Of a stretch of 59,754 bases of DNA, positions 27,148 to 34,812 are shown in pieces. A model generated the notes under the pieces. It ran no database searches, was not told where the DNA came from, and saw only the letters and a list, made by a program, of their open reading frames with translations. The DNA comes from Candidatus Saccharimonadota bacterium (lineage in GTDB: Bacteria > Patescibacteriota > Saccharimonadia > Saccharimonadales > Saccharimonadaceae), in the NCBI GenBank assembly GCA_900556885.1, contig UNSQ01000001.1:1-59754 (forward strand), in the 5' to 3' direction. The first letter of the stretch is position 1. The number at the start of each line of letters is the position of its first letter. The translations under genes and the position numbers were made by a program.

Positions 27148-27243
27148 GTACCGTTTCGGTACTTCAATATAACACTACAGGTTAAAATAAAGCATTAGCT
27201 AAAATGTTTCTGCAAAAGATTCAGGCGGTAGGCCTGTTTTTTT
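27148..27243 (+). ncRNA. tracrRNA
   Basis: About 96 nt. Order of parts: a 5' hairpin GTACCG-TTT-CGGTAC (27148-27162); the anti-repeat upper stem TTCAATATAACACTAC (27163-27178), exactly complementary to repeat bases 9-24 in the minus orientation; an AGG bulge (27179-27181); TTAAAAT (27182-27188), pairing with the repeat start GTTTTA; a 7-bp nexus-like hairpin AAGCATT with AATGTTT (27190-27209); and the terminator CAGGC-GGTAG-GCCTG followed by TTTTTTT (27222-27243). The AGGTTAAAATAA core closely resembles the S. pyogenes tracrRNA. It is read from the strand opposite to cas9. Confidence 0.92.
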
Positions 27244-27513
27244 GTTGTATCTATTTTGCCAACTGGCATATGAATTCATCCACCATGGATTGACTGAACG
27301 GTTAAGGGATGATGCGGTGTAGCCATTAGATTTTTGTTCTCCGACAGTTTGACCTTTATTGTTAGTGCCATTGCCCATCAGGAAGTAGCCGTTAAGTCCA
27401 CCGTCATCTCCAGTAACATTTAGTAGGGCTTGGGCTTCTGCTCGTTTGGTTGCTGATGGGTGGTTGTTTGCGTGATATTGAAGGTACTGACGATATGATT
27501 CATTTCCTTGCAT
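27199..27513 (-). CDS. Small orphan protein beside cas9, antisense to the tracrRNA 3' end
   Basis: 104 residues from ATG 27513, which has AAGGAG 10 nt upstream; an upstream in-frame start (27555) lacks a ribosome site. It is rich in Asn, Gly and aromatic residues (for example NGYFLMGNGTNN, NPWWMNSYASWQNRYN) and has no known domain, signal or membrane segment. The last 15 codons overlap the tracrRNA nexus and terminator on the other strand. The ribosome site is inside an 8-bp inverted repeat (AACACTCC with GGAGTGTT, 27520-27547) that on this strand is followed by TTTTTCTT, so expression may be attenuated. Whether it is a true gene is not certain. Confidence 0.55.
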   Translation of the reverse strand: MQGNESYRQYLQYHANNHPSATKRAEAQALLNVTGDDGGLNGYFLMGNGTNNKGQTVGEQKSNGYTASSLNRSVNPWWMNSYASWQNRYNKKTGLPPESFAETF

Positions 27514-27548
27514 AAGAAAAACACTCCTTTTTGTAACTTGGAGTGTTA

Positions 27549-27577
27549 TTGACAAATCTGATGATTTCAGTTATACT
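27549..27577 (+). promoter_or_regulatory. Consensus promoter of the CAP-domain gene
   Basis: TTGACA (27549-27554), a 17-nt spacer and TATACT (27572-27577) are followed after 6 nt by the GTG start of the CAP gene, predicting a leaderless message. Confidence 0.85.
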
Positions 27578-27583
27578 GTCGGC

Positions 27584-28147
27584 GTGAAAAAGACTAAATT
27601 TATTCTTGTCATTTTTGTTAGCATCGCAGTAGTCGTTGGCGCAGTTGCTGCCTATTTATTTGTTGCTCAACGTAATACAGAGATAACAAAGACAACTCCT
27701 GTCGTAGAATCGCCTTCGTTTCAAAATCCCAACAAATTATCTAATAGCAAAAAGATAGAACCGCCGACAGAGCTGTCAATACTGAACGCTGTCAATACTG
27801 AACGAGCCAAAGTCGGCGTTGCACCATTAAAACTGCACCCAAACTTATCTAAGACCGCTCAAATGAAAGCCGACGACATGATAGCTAGGAATTATCGCGG
27901 ACACTACATGCCAGACACGAACCAACCGCTTACAGAAGAAATGAGGAGACTTCAAGTTGCCGCTTGCACAAACGCCAGCGAAAACTTGACTTGGAACGAT
28001 AGCGGAACAGATACAAAGCAATCTATAGATTGGTGGCTTAGTTCACCGCCGCACAAAGCTGCCATGCTCGACCCTAAATATACCTACACCGGTATCGGTG
28101 TAGGTGATGGTAGGGTTGTAGTGCAGCATTTTTGTGTAGCGCGCTAG
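27584..28147 (+). CDS. Secreted or membrane-anchored CAP (SCP-like) domain protein
   Basis: 187 residues, GTG start. An N-terminal hydrophobic segment (FILVIFVSIAVVVGAVAAYLF, written here as residues 6-26) acts as anchor or uncleaved signal; a Ser/Pro-rich linker leads to a CAP domain of about 120 residues. Family marks are ILNAVNTERAKVGVAPLKL at its start, KADDMIARNYRGHYMP with the first His, ASENLTW with the Glu, WWLSSPPHKAAMLDP with the second His, and YTGIGV. Such proteins act outside the cell; their activity is usually unknown. Confidence 0.88.
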   Translation: MKKTKFILVIFVSIAVVVGAVAAYLFVAQRNTEITKTTPVVESPSFQNPNKLSNSKKIEPPTELSILNAVNTERAKVGVAPLKLHPNLSKTAQMKADDMIARNYRGHYMPDTNQPLTEEMRRLQVAACTNASENLTWNDSGTDTKQSIDWWLSSPPHKAAMLDPKYTYTGIGVGDGRVVVQHFCVAR

Positions 28148-28635
28148 AATAACGCTATATACAGAAGAAATATAGACACTGCAATAATGCCGATAAGGGA
28201 TAGGACCATCCCATAGGTATATTGCATAAAATGGCGAATGGTAAATTCTATCCATCCTCCATTACCAGTTGCATCCTCCGCTAAGTATCCATACTTTTTG
28301 AGCCTATAAAATGCTTTTTCTGGTGCCGAATAGCTACGTCCAAGTGTATATATTACTGTAGCAATAACTAAAGTAAATGGAACAGTAACAAACTCTATTG
28401 GAATACTACTTATACATTTTTGACCAAGCAAAATGAATGCTGGTATGGAAAAGGTACTGGCAGCCAACTGACGCAGAGCACTCCATGAAAACATCTTTAT
28501 AGCAACATCGTTATCATCAACTCCATATGGTGACGCCAGCGTATATAGCCACATTATTTGTTTCCAGGTTATGACTGAATATATAGAAATAAATGCAGCG
28601 GTGCCATAGAAAAACCACACGTGCCAATCACTCAT
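28144..28635 (-). CDS. Membrane protein after hicA, function unknown
   Basis: 163 residues with about four membrane segments (WFFYGTAAFISIYSVITW; LAASTFSIPAFILLG; FVTVPFTLVIATVIYTL; MVLSLIGIIAVSIFLLYIAL). No family recognised. It starts 20 nt after the hicA stop on the same strand and ends overlapping the CAP gene by 4 nt tail to tail. It may be a third gene of the hicB-hicA unit. Confidence 0.6.
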   Translation of the reverse strand: MSDWHVWFFYGTAAFISIYSVITWKQIMWLYTLASPYGVDDNDVAIKMFSWSALRQLAASTFSIPAFILLGQKCISSIPIEFVTVPFTLVIATVIYTLGRSYSAPEKAFYRLKKYGYLAEDATGNGGWIEFTIRHFMQYTYGMVLSLIGIIAVSIFLLYIALF

Positions 28636-28655
28636 ACAGCCACTCGCTCACTCCA

Positions 28656-28889
28656 TCAAAACAGTTTTTTAAGCTCTTTTGCTGGTATCTTACATTCATC
28701 TCTTAAATACTCACAAATCTGCTTTGACGTTCCAGAGGATAGTACGTGGTGTCTTGGCACGATGATAATCTTATTGTCTGATTCTCTGACATACTTACCG
28801 TGCTTTGACCCCAGTTTGCTAATAAACCCGTAACATATCAGCAACGCGATAAGTTTCTTTGTTCTGATTGAGCGATAAAACTCAGACAT
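28656..28889 (-). CDS. hicA: HicA-like toxin
   Basis: 77 residues, the usual HicA size. The double-stranded-RNA-binding-like fold pattern is visible: KKLIALLICYGF, then SKHGKYVRESDNKIIIVPRHHVLSSGTSKQI. The active His of HicA normally sits in GSHHxF; here it is GSKHGKY, keeping one His. HicA enzymes cut mRNA. It starts immediately after the upstream hicB-like stop, which is the less common antitoxin-first order. Confidence 0.75.
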   Translation of the reverse strand: MSEFYRSIRTKKLIALLICYGFISKLGSKHGKYVRESDNKIIIVPRHHVLSSGTSKQICEYLRDECKIPAKELKKLF

Positions 28890-29243
28890 CTATTTTGCCA
28901 ATACAAGCTGTTTACTTTTGATTAGCTGATTTGCGTAGTCTATGTCTTCTGGCAATAGTCTCGGCATACTTGGCTTAATTCGTTCTGGTATATCCAAGTA
29001 GGTAAGTAGTAGGTCATTTACATTTTCGACAAGTCTTGCCGCATCACGACTTTCTGTAATGAGCAGCGCGGTGACCTTTTTCCTGTCAAGGCTAGTGATA
29101 GTTGCAGTATAGAACTTCGTCTTTTTATCATAGGAAGTCTTAACATAAATACTCCCTGGCATTTTATGCTGATATGCAGCGACTTCTTCAATAGATGGAA
29201 TATCAAACATTCGCCTAATGTGGTGGTAAAGACGGTTAATCAT
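28890..29243 (-). CDS. hicB: HicB-like antitoxin
   Basis: 117 residues from ATG 29243, chosen because TATACT lies 6 nt upstream on the minus strand; a longer in-frame version would start inside that promoter. The middle (FYTATITSLDRKKVTALLIT, then ARLVENVNDLLLTYLDIP) fits the partial RNase-H-like HicB fold. I see no clear DNA-binding domain at the C-terminus, so autoregulation may differ from the classical case. Its toxin partner follows without a gap. Confidence 0.65.
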   Translation of the reverse strand: MINRLYHHIRRMFDIPSIEEVAAYQHKMPGSIYVKTSYDKKTKFYTATITSLDRKKVTALLITESRDAARLVENVNDLLLTYLDIPERIKPSMPRLLPEDIDYANQLIKSKQLVLAK

Positions 29244-29356
29244 GCTTATAGTATACACCACAAACCCCAAATCTCCAAATTGTAAAAATACTATTAAATT
29301 GGGTAGGTATTATGTCCTATTACCTGTCTTCTAAGAAATTTACAGGCTATTGATCA

Positions 29357-29440
29357 TTGATGTCTTGAGGATTGTCTGCTATAGTGGAATTAGAAGAATC
29401 CCCACTTAAATCCCGGTAATGGGATTCGGGGATTTTTTCT
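29357..29440 (+). ncRNA. Promoter with immediate terminator: predicted tiny RNA
   Basis: TTGATG (29357-29362), a 17-nt spacer and TATAGT (29380-29385) are followed about 11 nt later by a strong hairpin. AATCCCC (29397-29403) pairs with GGGGATT (29428-29434), with inner ATCCC/GGGAT, and then a T-run. The product would be about 45 nt and nearly all hairpin. The same architecture occurs in the tandem units at 19668-20084. Confidence 0.55.
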
Positions 29441-29545
29441 GTATTATTTGGCTATAATGCCCCAACAATCTAAATACCGACATTCCCTAAGAGCCGCGTT
29501 TCACCTTTACCCCTGGCACCCTAGAGGTGATATAATTACTATAAT

Positions 29546-29893
29546 ATGCATGCGTCCGCGGTCCAATCTATAACCATAAAGGTGAGCGAAGTTGATTCTG
29601 CTTTGCTTAATGACGCGGATGAGCTGCAGAAAATGTTAAGAAATGTTACGGAATTGGCGGACTTGCATTCTTTGGAATCGGTAACGCATCAATTTTCTCC
29701 GCAAGGAATCAGCGCTGCCCTGCTTTTGTCGGAGTCGCACATCGCTATTCATACGTGGCCAGAAAGCGGCGTGGCGTATATAGCGATGACAACTTGTAAA
29801 ATGCTGGATGATGATAAATTGCAACAAATAAAAGAGCTGATTGCACGGCTGCTGGGCGCAAAAAACATAATTATGAAAGAAATGGCATTGTAA
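29546..29893 (+). CDS. speD: S-adenosylmethionine decarboxylase proenzyme (SpeD)
   Basis: 115 residues, the short bacterial/archaeal class. The self-cleavage site is intact in LLSESHIAIHTWPE (Glu-Ser bond, giving the pyruvoyl group from Ser), and MTTCKM carries the catalytic Cys. It makes decarboxylated SAM for aminopropyl transfer in polyamine synthesis. TATAAT and a second TATAAT-like box lie within 20 nt of the start. The next gene begins 1 nt after it, and an aminopropyltransferase follows, so the three form one operon. Confidence 0.93.
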   Translation: MHASAVQSITIKVSEVDSALLNDADELQKMLRNVTELADLHSLESVTHQFSPQGISAALLLSESHIAIHTWPESGVAYIAMTTCKMLDDDKLQQIKELIARLLGAKNIIMKEMAL

Positions 29894-29894
29894 T

Positions 29895-30581
29895 ATGAAA
29901 CGAACCAAGGCGCGACTTAAAATTAATCAGATTTTGACCGGCAAGAAGACTAATTTGCGAGTTGTTGGCTGTTTGCTTTTTCGCGAATGGGATAAGAAAG
30001 ATAAGCAATTTTACTACTGGGAAGAGTGGGAGATTACGGGGCTGGCTGATTATGATAGCTGGGTGGAATATGATCACAGCGATCAAACCGTTTCTCTGTA
30101 TGAGCCGATTCGTTTTACTCAGGCAATTGATCCAACGCAATTGAAAAAAGGTCAGTCATTCACCGTTTCTGAACAGGACGGCAAGGATCACGTTGTAGTG
30201 GTTGACGAGGTTGGAATTGGCGAAATTATGAATATCAAGGGCAAAAACACGTACCAAGTTTTTCCGAAAGAACTGATGGCGTACGCTACTTTGAGGGATA
30301 CTGGCGCTCCAAAAAACCGCCAGTTGATCACGATTGAGAAGTATAATAATCGCGAGTACGACGCCTACCGTAAGGTTCCGTTGAGCGACAAAGAGCAAAA
30401 GGAAATGTTTGGCAGAACCATTAAACCGATTGACTGGACGACGATTATAGTCATTGCTATATTTATCGCTATTATTTTGTTTGCGTTCATCTTCGACAAC
30501 AATTCCGACAGCAGTAACGGCGGAGGTCACGGCGGATCGCGCAGTGTTTACGGTGGCAGCAGCGGCGGGCTTGGTAAATAA
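29895..30581 (+). CDS. DUF4178 protein with C-terminal membrane segment
   Basis: 228 residues. The N-terminal region (LRVVGCLLFREWDKK, FYYWEEWEITGLADYDSWVEYD) matches DUF4178, a domain regularly found with SpeD and spermidine-synthase-like genes. A single membrane segment (about 186-205, IIVIAIFIAIILFAFIF) is followed by a Gly/Ser-rich tail exposed on the far side. It sits between speD and the aminopropyltransferase. Its molecular function is not known; a part in a membrane-linked polyamine or polyamine-like pathway is inferred from context. Confidence 0.8.
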   Translation: MKRTKARLKINQILTGKKTNLRVVGCLLFREWDKKDKQFYYWEEWEITGLADYDSWVEYDHSDQTVSLYEPIRFTQAIDPTQLKKGQSFTVSEQDGKDHVVVVDEVGIGEIMNIKGKNTYQVFPKELMAYATLRDTGAPKNRQLITIEKYNNREYDAYRKVPLSDKEQKEMFGRTIKPIDWTTIIVIAIFIAIILFAFIFDNNSDSSNGGGHGGSRSVYGGSSGGLGK

Positions 30582-30592
30582 AAGGAGTTATA

Positions 30593-32119
30593 ATGTCACG
30601 ATCAAGTACGAAAAAACGGGAGCAAATTGCTTTATTTGCGGCGGCAATTTTAGTAGCAATTGGCGGAATTATTTACGAGCTGATTTTAGGCGCGGCTGCG
30701 TCATATCTGGTGGGCGATTCGATTTTGAGTTTCAGCTTGGCGACGGGCGTGACGCTGTTTGGCATGGGAATTGGCTCATTGCTGGTCAATTACATCAAGC
30801 TTCATCCAGCGACCAGCTTCGCAACGAACGAAATTATTCTGGGGCTAATTGGTGGAAATTCGGTGATGCTGATGTATTTGGGATTCGTTTTTACGCGTTC
30901 GCATTGGCTAATTTTTGCCGTCATAAGTCTGGCGATCGGCATTTGTATTGGGCTGGAAATTCCGCTTTTAATGAAGATGTTTCAGGAGTTCGGGCGCAAG
31001 TCTTCGGTGAAATTATTTAGCAAGATTTTAGCGCTCGATTATTTTGGGGCGTTAATTGCGTCGCTATTATTCCCGCTCGTTATGCTTCCGTATCTTGGTT
31101 TGATGCGCAGCGCGTACCTGGTGGCGGCTTTGAATATTGGCGTTGCGGTTCTGATTCTTAAGCAAATGAAAGCGTCGAAAATTGTGATGACAATTAGCGT
31201 TATTGCGACAATGTTGCTGGTGGGATTTTTCATTTTTGCGACGGAAATTGAGCACGGAATTGACAAACGAACGTATAAAGATCCGGTGATGTGGCAGCAG
31301 CAGACGCCATATCAGAAAATTGTCCTGACGAGATATAAGAATGACACAAGGTTGTTTTTGAATCGTAATCTGCAGTTTTCCAGCCTTGACGAAGCGCGTT
31401 ATCACGAAACGCTGTCCACTTCCGCTCTGTCTTCAGTTGTTAACCCGAAGCGCGTGCTGATTATGGGCGGCGGCGATGGCTTGCTGGCTCGAGATGTTTT
31501 GAAATATCCCAGCGTTGAGCATATTGCGTTGGTTGATATCGATGAGGTGATGACTAATCTGGCGAAAACTAATCATCTTCTCGCCGATGTAAATCAGCGT
31601 TCGTTGCATGATCCGCGCGTTTCCATCGTCAATCAAGACGCTTTCCAATTCGCCTTCTCTACCAAGGATAAATATGATGTTGTATTGATTGATCTGGTGG
31701 ATCCGTCGAATGAAAAATTAGCCAAGTTATATTCCGAACAATTATATCGTCAAATCAGTAATATTTTAACGGAGCGCGGAGTTATGGTGACTCAGGCGAC
31801 ATCTTCGTTTTTCTCTCCGCACGCTTTTTATATGGTAGCAAACACCGTCAAATCATCTCATCCAGAGCGATATGTGACGGCGTTTTCGGTCAATGTGCCT
31901 TCGTTTGGCGAGTGGGGTTTTGTGTTGTCTACGCCGCGAGCCGAGGTCGTGGCTAGTCAGCCATTGCCGAAAAGCCTGCGATATCAAAACCAGAAATTGC
32001 TCACCTTCCTGACTAAACAAAACGCCATATCGGTGCCATCTGGACCGACTTCTACGTTGGTTTCTCCGCGGATCACCGATGTTTACAATTCCGATATGCG
32101 CCAGTGGCGATACGAGTAG
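30593..32119 (+). CDS. Membrane-anchored spermidine synthase-like aminopropyltransferase
   Basis: 508 residues. About seven membrane segments occupy residues 10-220; the cytoplasmic C-terminal domain is a spermidine-synthase fold with LIMGGGDGLLARDVLKY (SAM-type loop), VALVDIDEVMTNLAK, NQDAFQF and IDLVDPSNEKLAKLYS. The AAGGAG site 6 nt upstream shows it is an internal operon gene. SpeD upstream would supply decarboxylated SAM. The acceptor cannot be told, and some proteins of this layout may modify lipids or other amines rather than putrescine. Confidence 0.85.
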   Translation: MSRSSTKKREQIALFAAAILVAIGGIIYELILGAAASYLVGDSILSFSLATGVTLFGMGIGSLLVNYIKLHPATSFATNEIILGLIGGNSVMLMYLGFVFTRSHWLIFAVISLAIGICIGLEIPLLMKMFQEFGRKSSVKLFSKILALDYFGALIASLLFPLVMLPYLGLMRSAYLVAALNIGVAVLILKQMKASKIVMTISVIATMLLVGFFIFATEIEHGIDKRTYKDPVMWQQQTPYQKIVLTRYKNDTRLFLNRNLQFSSLDEARYHETLSTSALSSVVNPKRVLIMGGGDGLLARDVLKYPSVEHIALVDIDEVMTNLAKTNHLLADVNQRSLHDPRVSIVNQDAFQFAFSTKDKYDVVLIDLVDPSNEKLAKLYSEQLYRQISNILTERGVMVTQATSSFFSPHAFYMVANTVKSSHPERYVTAFSVNVPSFGEWGFVLSTPRAEVVASQPLPKSLRYQNQKLLTFLTKQNAISVPSGPTSTLVSPRITDVYNSDMRQWRYE

Positions 32120-32122
32120 TTT

Positions 32123-34768
32123 TTAAGCTGTGCTCTTTTTTCGTCGGCGACGTCGTCTTTTTGGCGTGGCTGAAGCTAGCGGTGTAACTGTGCTAATTGC
32201 GGTTTCTGTAGGTGCATTATCATTGCCGCGAATTTGCAAAACAACTTCACCATCGTTTTTTGCTGCGGGTTGCAGCTTTTCCGGTTGGCTATTGACCGCT
32301 GGAGCGTTGTTTGCGGGCTGCGATTGAGATTTGGCTGGTTGCTTTTTTTGGTTGCGAACAGGCTTTATCGCGGCATCAATTTCTTTCTCGACATCTTCCC
32401 TGTTTCGCGAATACATGCGACGCGAGTGTTCAATAATGTGCGGCGTGTTGTCGGCTTGACTTGGCGGAAGTTCCAATGTGCGAGCAGAAAACGCCGGAGT
32501 TTTTTCGCCGCCAATAACCATATTGACAACAAAATTACGATTGTGCATTTGAAGCAGGTCGATTGCTTCGAAGTTCGGCTCGAATTGCTTGGCAAGAATC
32601 GGCGCATCGTCAGCGGAAACTCGGAAAGAAATCATGGTGCCGACGTTGCCGAAAACCGCATCGCGAACCGTGTCGCTCATCTGGGAAATGTACTGATTGG
32701 CAACGGTCAAGTTAAGGCCATATTTTCGAGCCTCAGACAGAATAGTCGCAAACGAATCGGTGGCGAAGTTCTGGAACTCGTCGACGTAAAGATAGAATGG
32801 GCGGCGGTCGCGGACGTCAGGAATGTCACTTCGAGACATAGCGGCAAGCTGAATTTTCGTAACCAAAAATGAACCAAGTATGGCGGCATTATCTTCACCG
32901 ATAAGACCTTTGGACAGATTGACAATTAGAATCTTTCCTTCGTCCATAATTTGTCGAATATTGAAAGTCGACTTCGGTTGGCCGATAATATTGCGGATGA
33001 TTGGATTGGCGGTGAAAGCTCCGACTTTGTTTAAGACTGGCGCAATCGCCTCGGCGACAAACTTGTCATTCCAGCTGGCAAATTCGACATTCCAGAATTG
33101 CAAAACCACGGTGTCTTGGCAATAAGTCAGCGTTTCTTTTCGGAATTCCTTATCTGTTAGCATACGAGTAATATCAAGCATCGTCGCCTCTGGTCGATCC
33201 AGTAAAGCCAAAATAGTGTACCGTAAAATATACTCAAGTCGCGGTCCCCACGAATCGCCGAAAATGCGCTTCAAAACGCCGATGATTTCTGATGAAATGT
33301 TGGTTTTTTGATTAGGGTTCGTGACTTCCAGCGGGTTGAATCCCAGAGGATACGCGGTGTCGGCTGGATTAAAATAGATCACGTCGTTCAATCGGCTGCC
33401 GGGGATAAATTTCATGTTGTTGATTGCGAAGTCGCCGTGCGGGTCGATGATGGCATATCCTTGATTATGGAAAATGTCGCTTAAGGCGAAGAGCTCTAAT
33501 AGTCCACTTTTTCCGGCGCCCGTTTGCCCGATTATGTAAACGTGGCGTGAACGGTCATAGCGCAACATGCCAAATTGGTGGCTGATGCCGCGGAAGTTGG
33601 TGACGCCAAAGGCGGAAATTTGGTCGTCGTTGACGTCTTCGCCGGTTAAGACTGGCAATTTGGATGGCGGTTCTGCGGTTTTGGAGCTCGCCCAAACTAT
33701 ATTTGGCGTTTCAACGTTGGTGTGCGGCAAGTGAAAAACTGACGCCAATTCTTCTATGTTTAAGATGAAACCGTCGCCGATGAACGAACGCTTGCGATAT
33801 TTATCAATAAATTCTTTGCCAAACGCGCCCTTAACGGCGTGAAATCCGTTGAGATTTGTCGAGTTGAACTGCTTAAATGTGCCGACAAGCGCCTGCATGC
33901 GAAGCTTAGCGTTTGTCTGACTTTCGCCCATATAAACCAAGCGAATTTTTACTTCATAGCCGAGCTTGGTCGCCTTTTTCTCTGCTTCAGAAATGCGAGT
34001 CTTATCGCGGTCTGACAGCTCAACGGCTGTCGATTGATTTGCCCCCTGCTCTGGTGGTTGCCATAACGCGCCAAGCACACCAATTAGCCATTGCATGCTG
34101 CCGCCGAATCCTGGCAAGGAGAACATTCGTCCGTTTTTTATACTATTGATATATCGGTCAGCGGCGTTTTGCCAGTCGTCGGGGATTGGTCTGACTAGTA
34201 CCTGAATCCACAATTCTTCACCGGTGGTTTCCAATTTCGCCAGCGTACCCGTAATGCCCGCCAGCGGGTCGACTTCGAAGTTTTGGAAGGTGCGAATCGG
34301 GAGAAATTCATCTGTGGTTAATGTCAATTCTGTCGAATAAGCAACTTCGTGGTCGCGCTCGTGCTCGGTGTAATCTTCGTCGGCTTGGTGAATTTGAACG
34401 GTTGGGTATTGGGAATAAATCTGTCCTTCGACAAAACTTTGCAAGGTTTTTGGCACCCAAACGTAAAAGCGAATTTGTCCATCGACTGAGGCGATTTCAA
34501 AGCTAATATGCTCTTGGTGTCCGCCAGATAATCGCAATTCTTTATTATCGCGAAGAATTCCGTGTAGTGAAGCGAATAGCTGCTCGGCGGCAAGCTCTTG
34601 CTTATCGTTGGTGCGTGGGATTTCCAGAACCAAAAGTACGCTCTCAACTGGTGTAAAATCTTCTATCTTCCGATAATTCCGCCACGTCAAAAACATCAGG
34701 ACTGCCACGATTGGCATCCAAACGTACCATTGTAATAACGTACCGATGATCCAAGAAATAATCTGCAT
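32123..34768 (-). CDS. TraC/VirB4-like secretion ATPase (DUF87/TraD type)
   Basis: 881 residues. One or two N-terminal membrane segments are followed by a long domain of unknown fold, then an ATPase with IIGQTGAGKSGLLELF (Walker A near 400) and FYLYVDEFQNFATDSF (Walker B). LSEARKYGLNLTVANQY and the downstream TRG/TraG-like region complete it. The C-terminal 90 residues are Pro/Gln-rich and end in a run of basic residues. Such ATPases drive DNA or protein transfer, or pilus assembly, at the membrane. GATAAT sits 9 nt before the ATG. The gene stands alone here without other secretion genes. Confidence 0.85.
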   Translation of the reverse strand: MQIISWIIGTLLQWYVWMPIVAVLMFLTWRNYRKIEDFTPVESVLLVLEIPRTNDKQELAAEQLFASLHGILRDNKELRLSGGHQEHISFEIASVDGQIRFYVWVPKTLQSFVEGQIYSQYPTVQIHQADEDYTEHERDHEVAYSTELTLTTDEFLPIRTFQNFEVDPLAGITGTLAKLETTGEELWIQVLVRPIPDDWQNAADRYINSIKNGRMFSLPGFGGSMQWLIGVLGALWQPPEQGANQSTAVELSDRDKTRISEAEKKATKLGYEVKIRLVYMGESQTNAKLRMQALVGTFKQFNSTNLNGFHAVKGAFGKEFIDKYRKRSFIGDGFILNIEELASVFHLPHTNVETPNIVWASSKTAEPPSKLPVLTGEDVNDDQISAFGVTNFRGISHQFGMLRYDRSRHVYIIGQTGAGKSGLLELFALSDIFHNQGYAIIDPHGDFAINNMKFIPGSRLNDVIYFNPADTAYPLGFNPLEVTNPNQKTNISSEIIGVLKRIFGDSWGPRLEYILRYTILALLDRPEATMLDITRMLTDKEFRKETLTYCQDTVVLQFWNVEFASWNDKFVAEAIAPVLNKVGAFTANPIIRNIIGQPKSTFNIRQIMDEGKILIVNLSKGLIGEDNAAILGSFLVTKIQLAAMSRSDIPDVRDRRPFYLYVDEFQNFATDSFATILSEARKYGLNLTVANQYISQMSDTVRDAVFGNVGTMISFRVSADDAPILAKQFEPNFEAIDLLQMHNRNFVVNMVIGGEKTPAFSARTLELPPSQADNTPHIIEHSRRMYSRNREDVEKEIDAAIKPVRNQKKQPAKSQSQPANNAPAVNSQPEKLQPAAKNDGEVVLQIRGNDNAPTETAISTVTPLASATPKRRRRRRKKSTA

Positions 34769-34812
34769 TATGTGTAAATTATCTCACCTCTAAAAGAAGT
34801 TTGCAACTTGGC

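Noticed and set aside
27064..27185. tracrRNA on the minus strand, co-directional with cas9
   Set aside because: A pairing exists with the other repeat orientation, but no nexus or terminator follows. The + strand version has bulge, nexus hairpin and T-run terminator, and leader and degenerate repeat agree with it.
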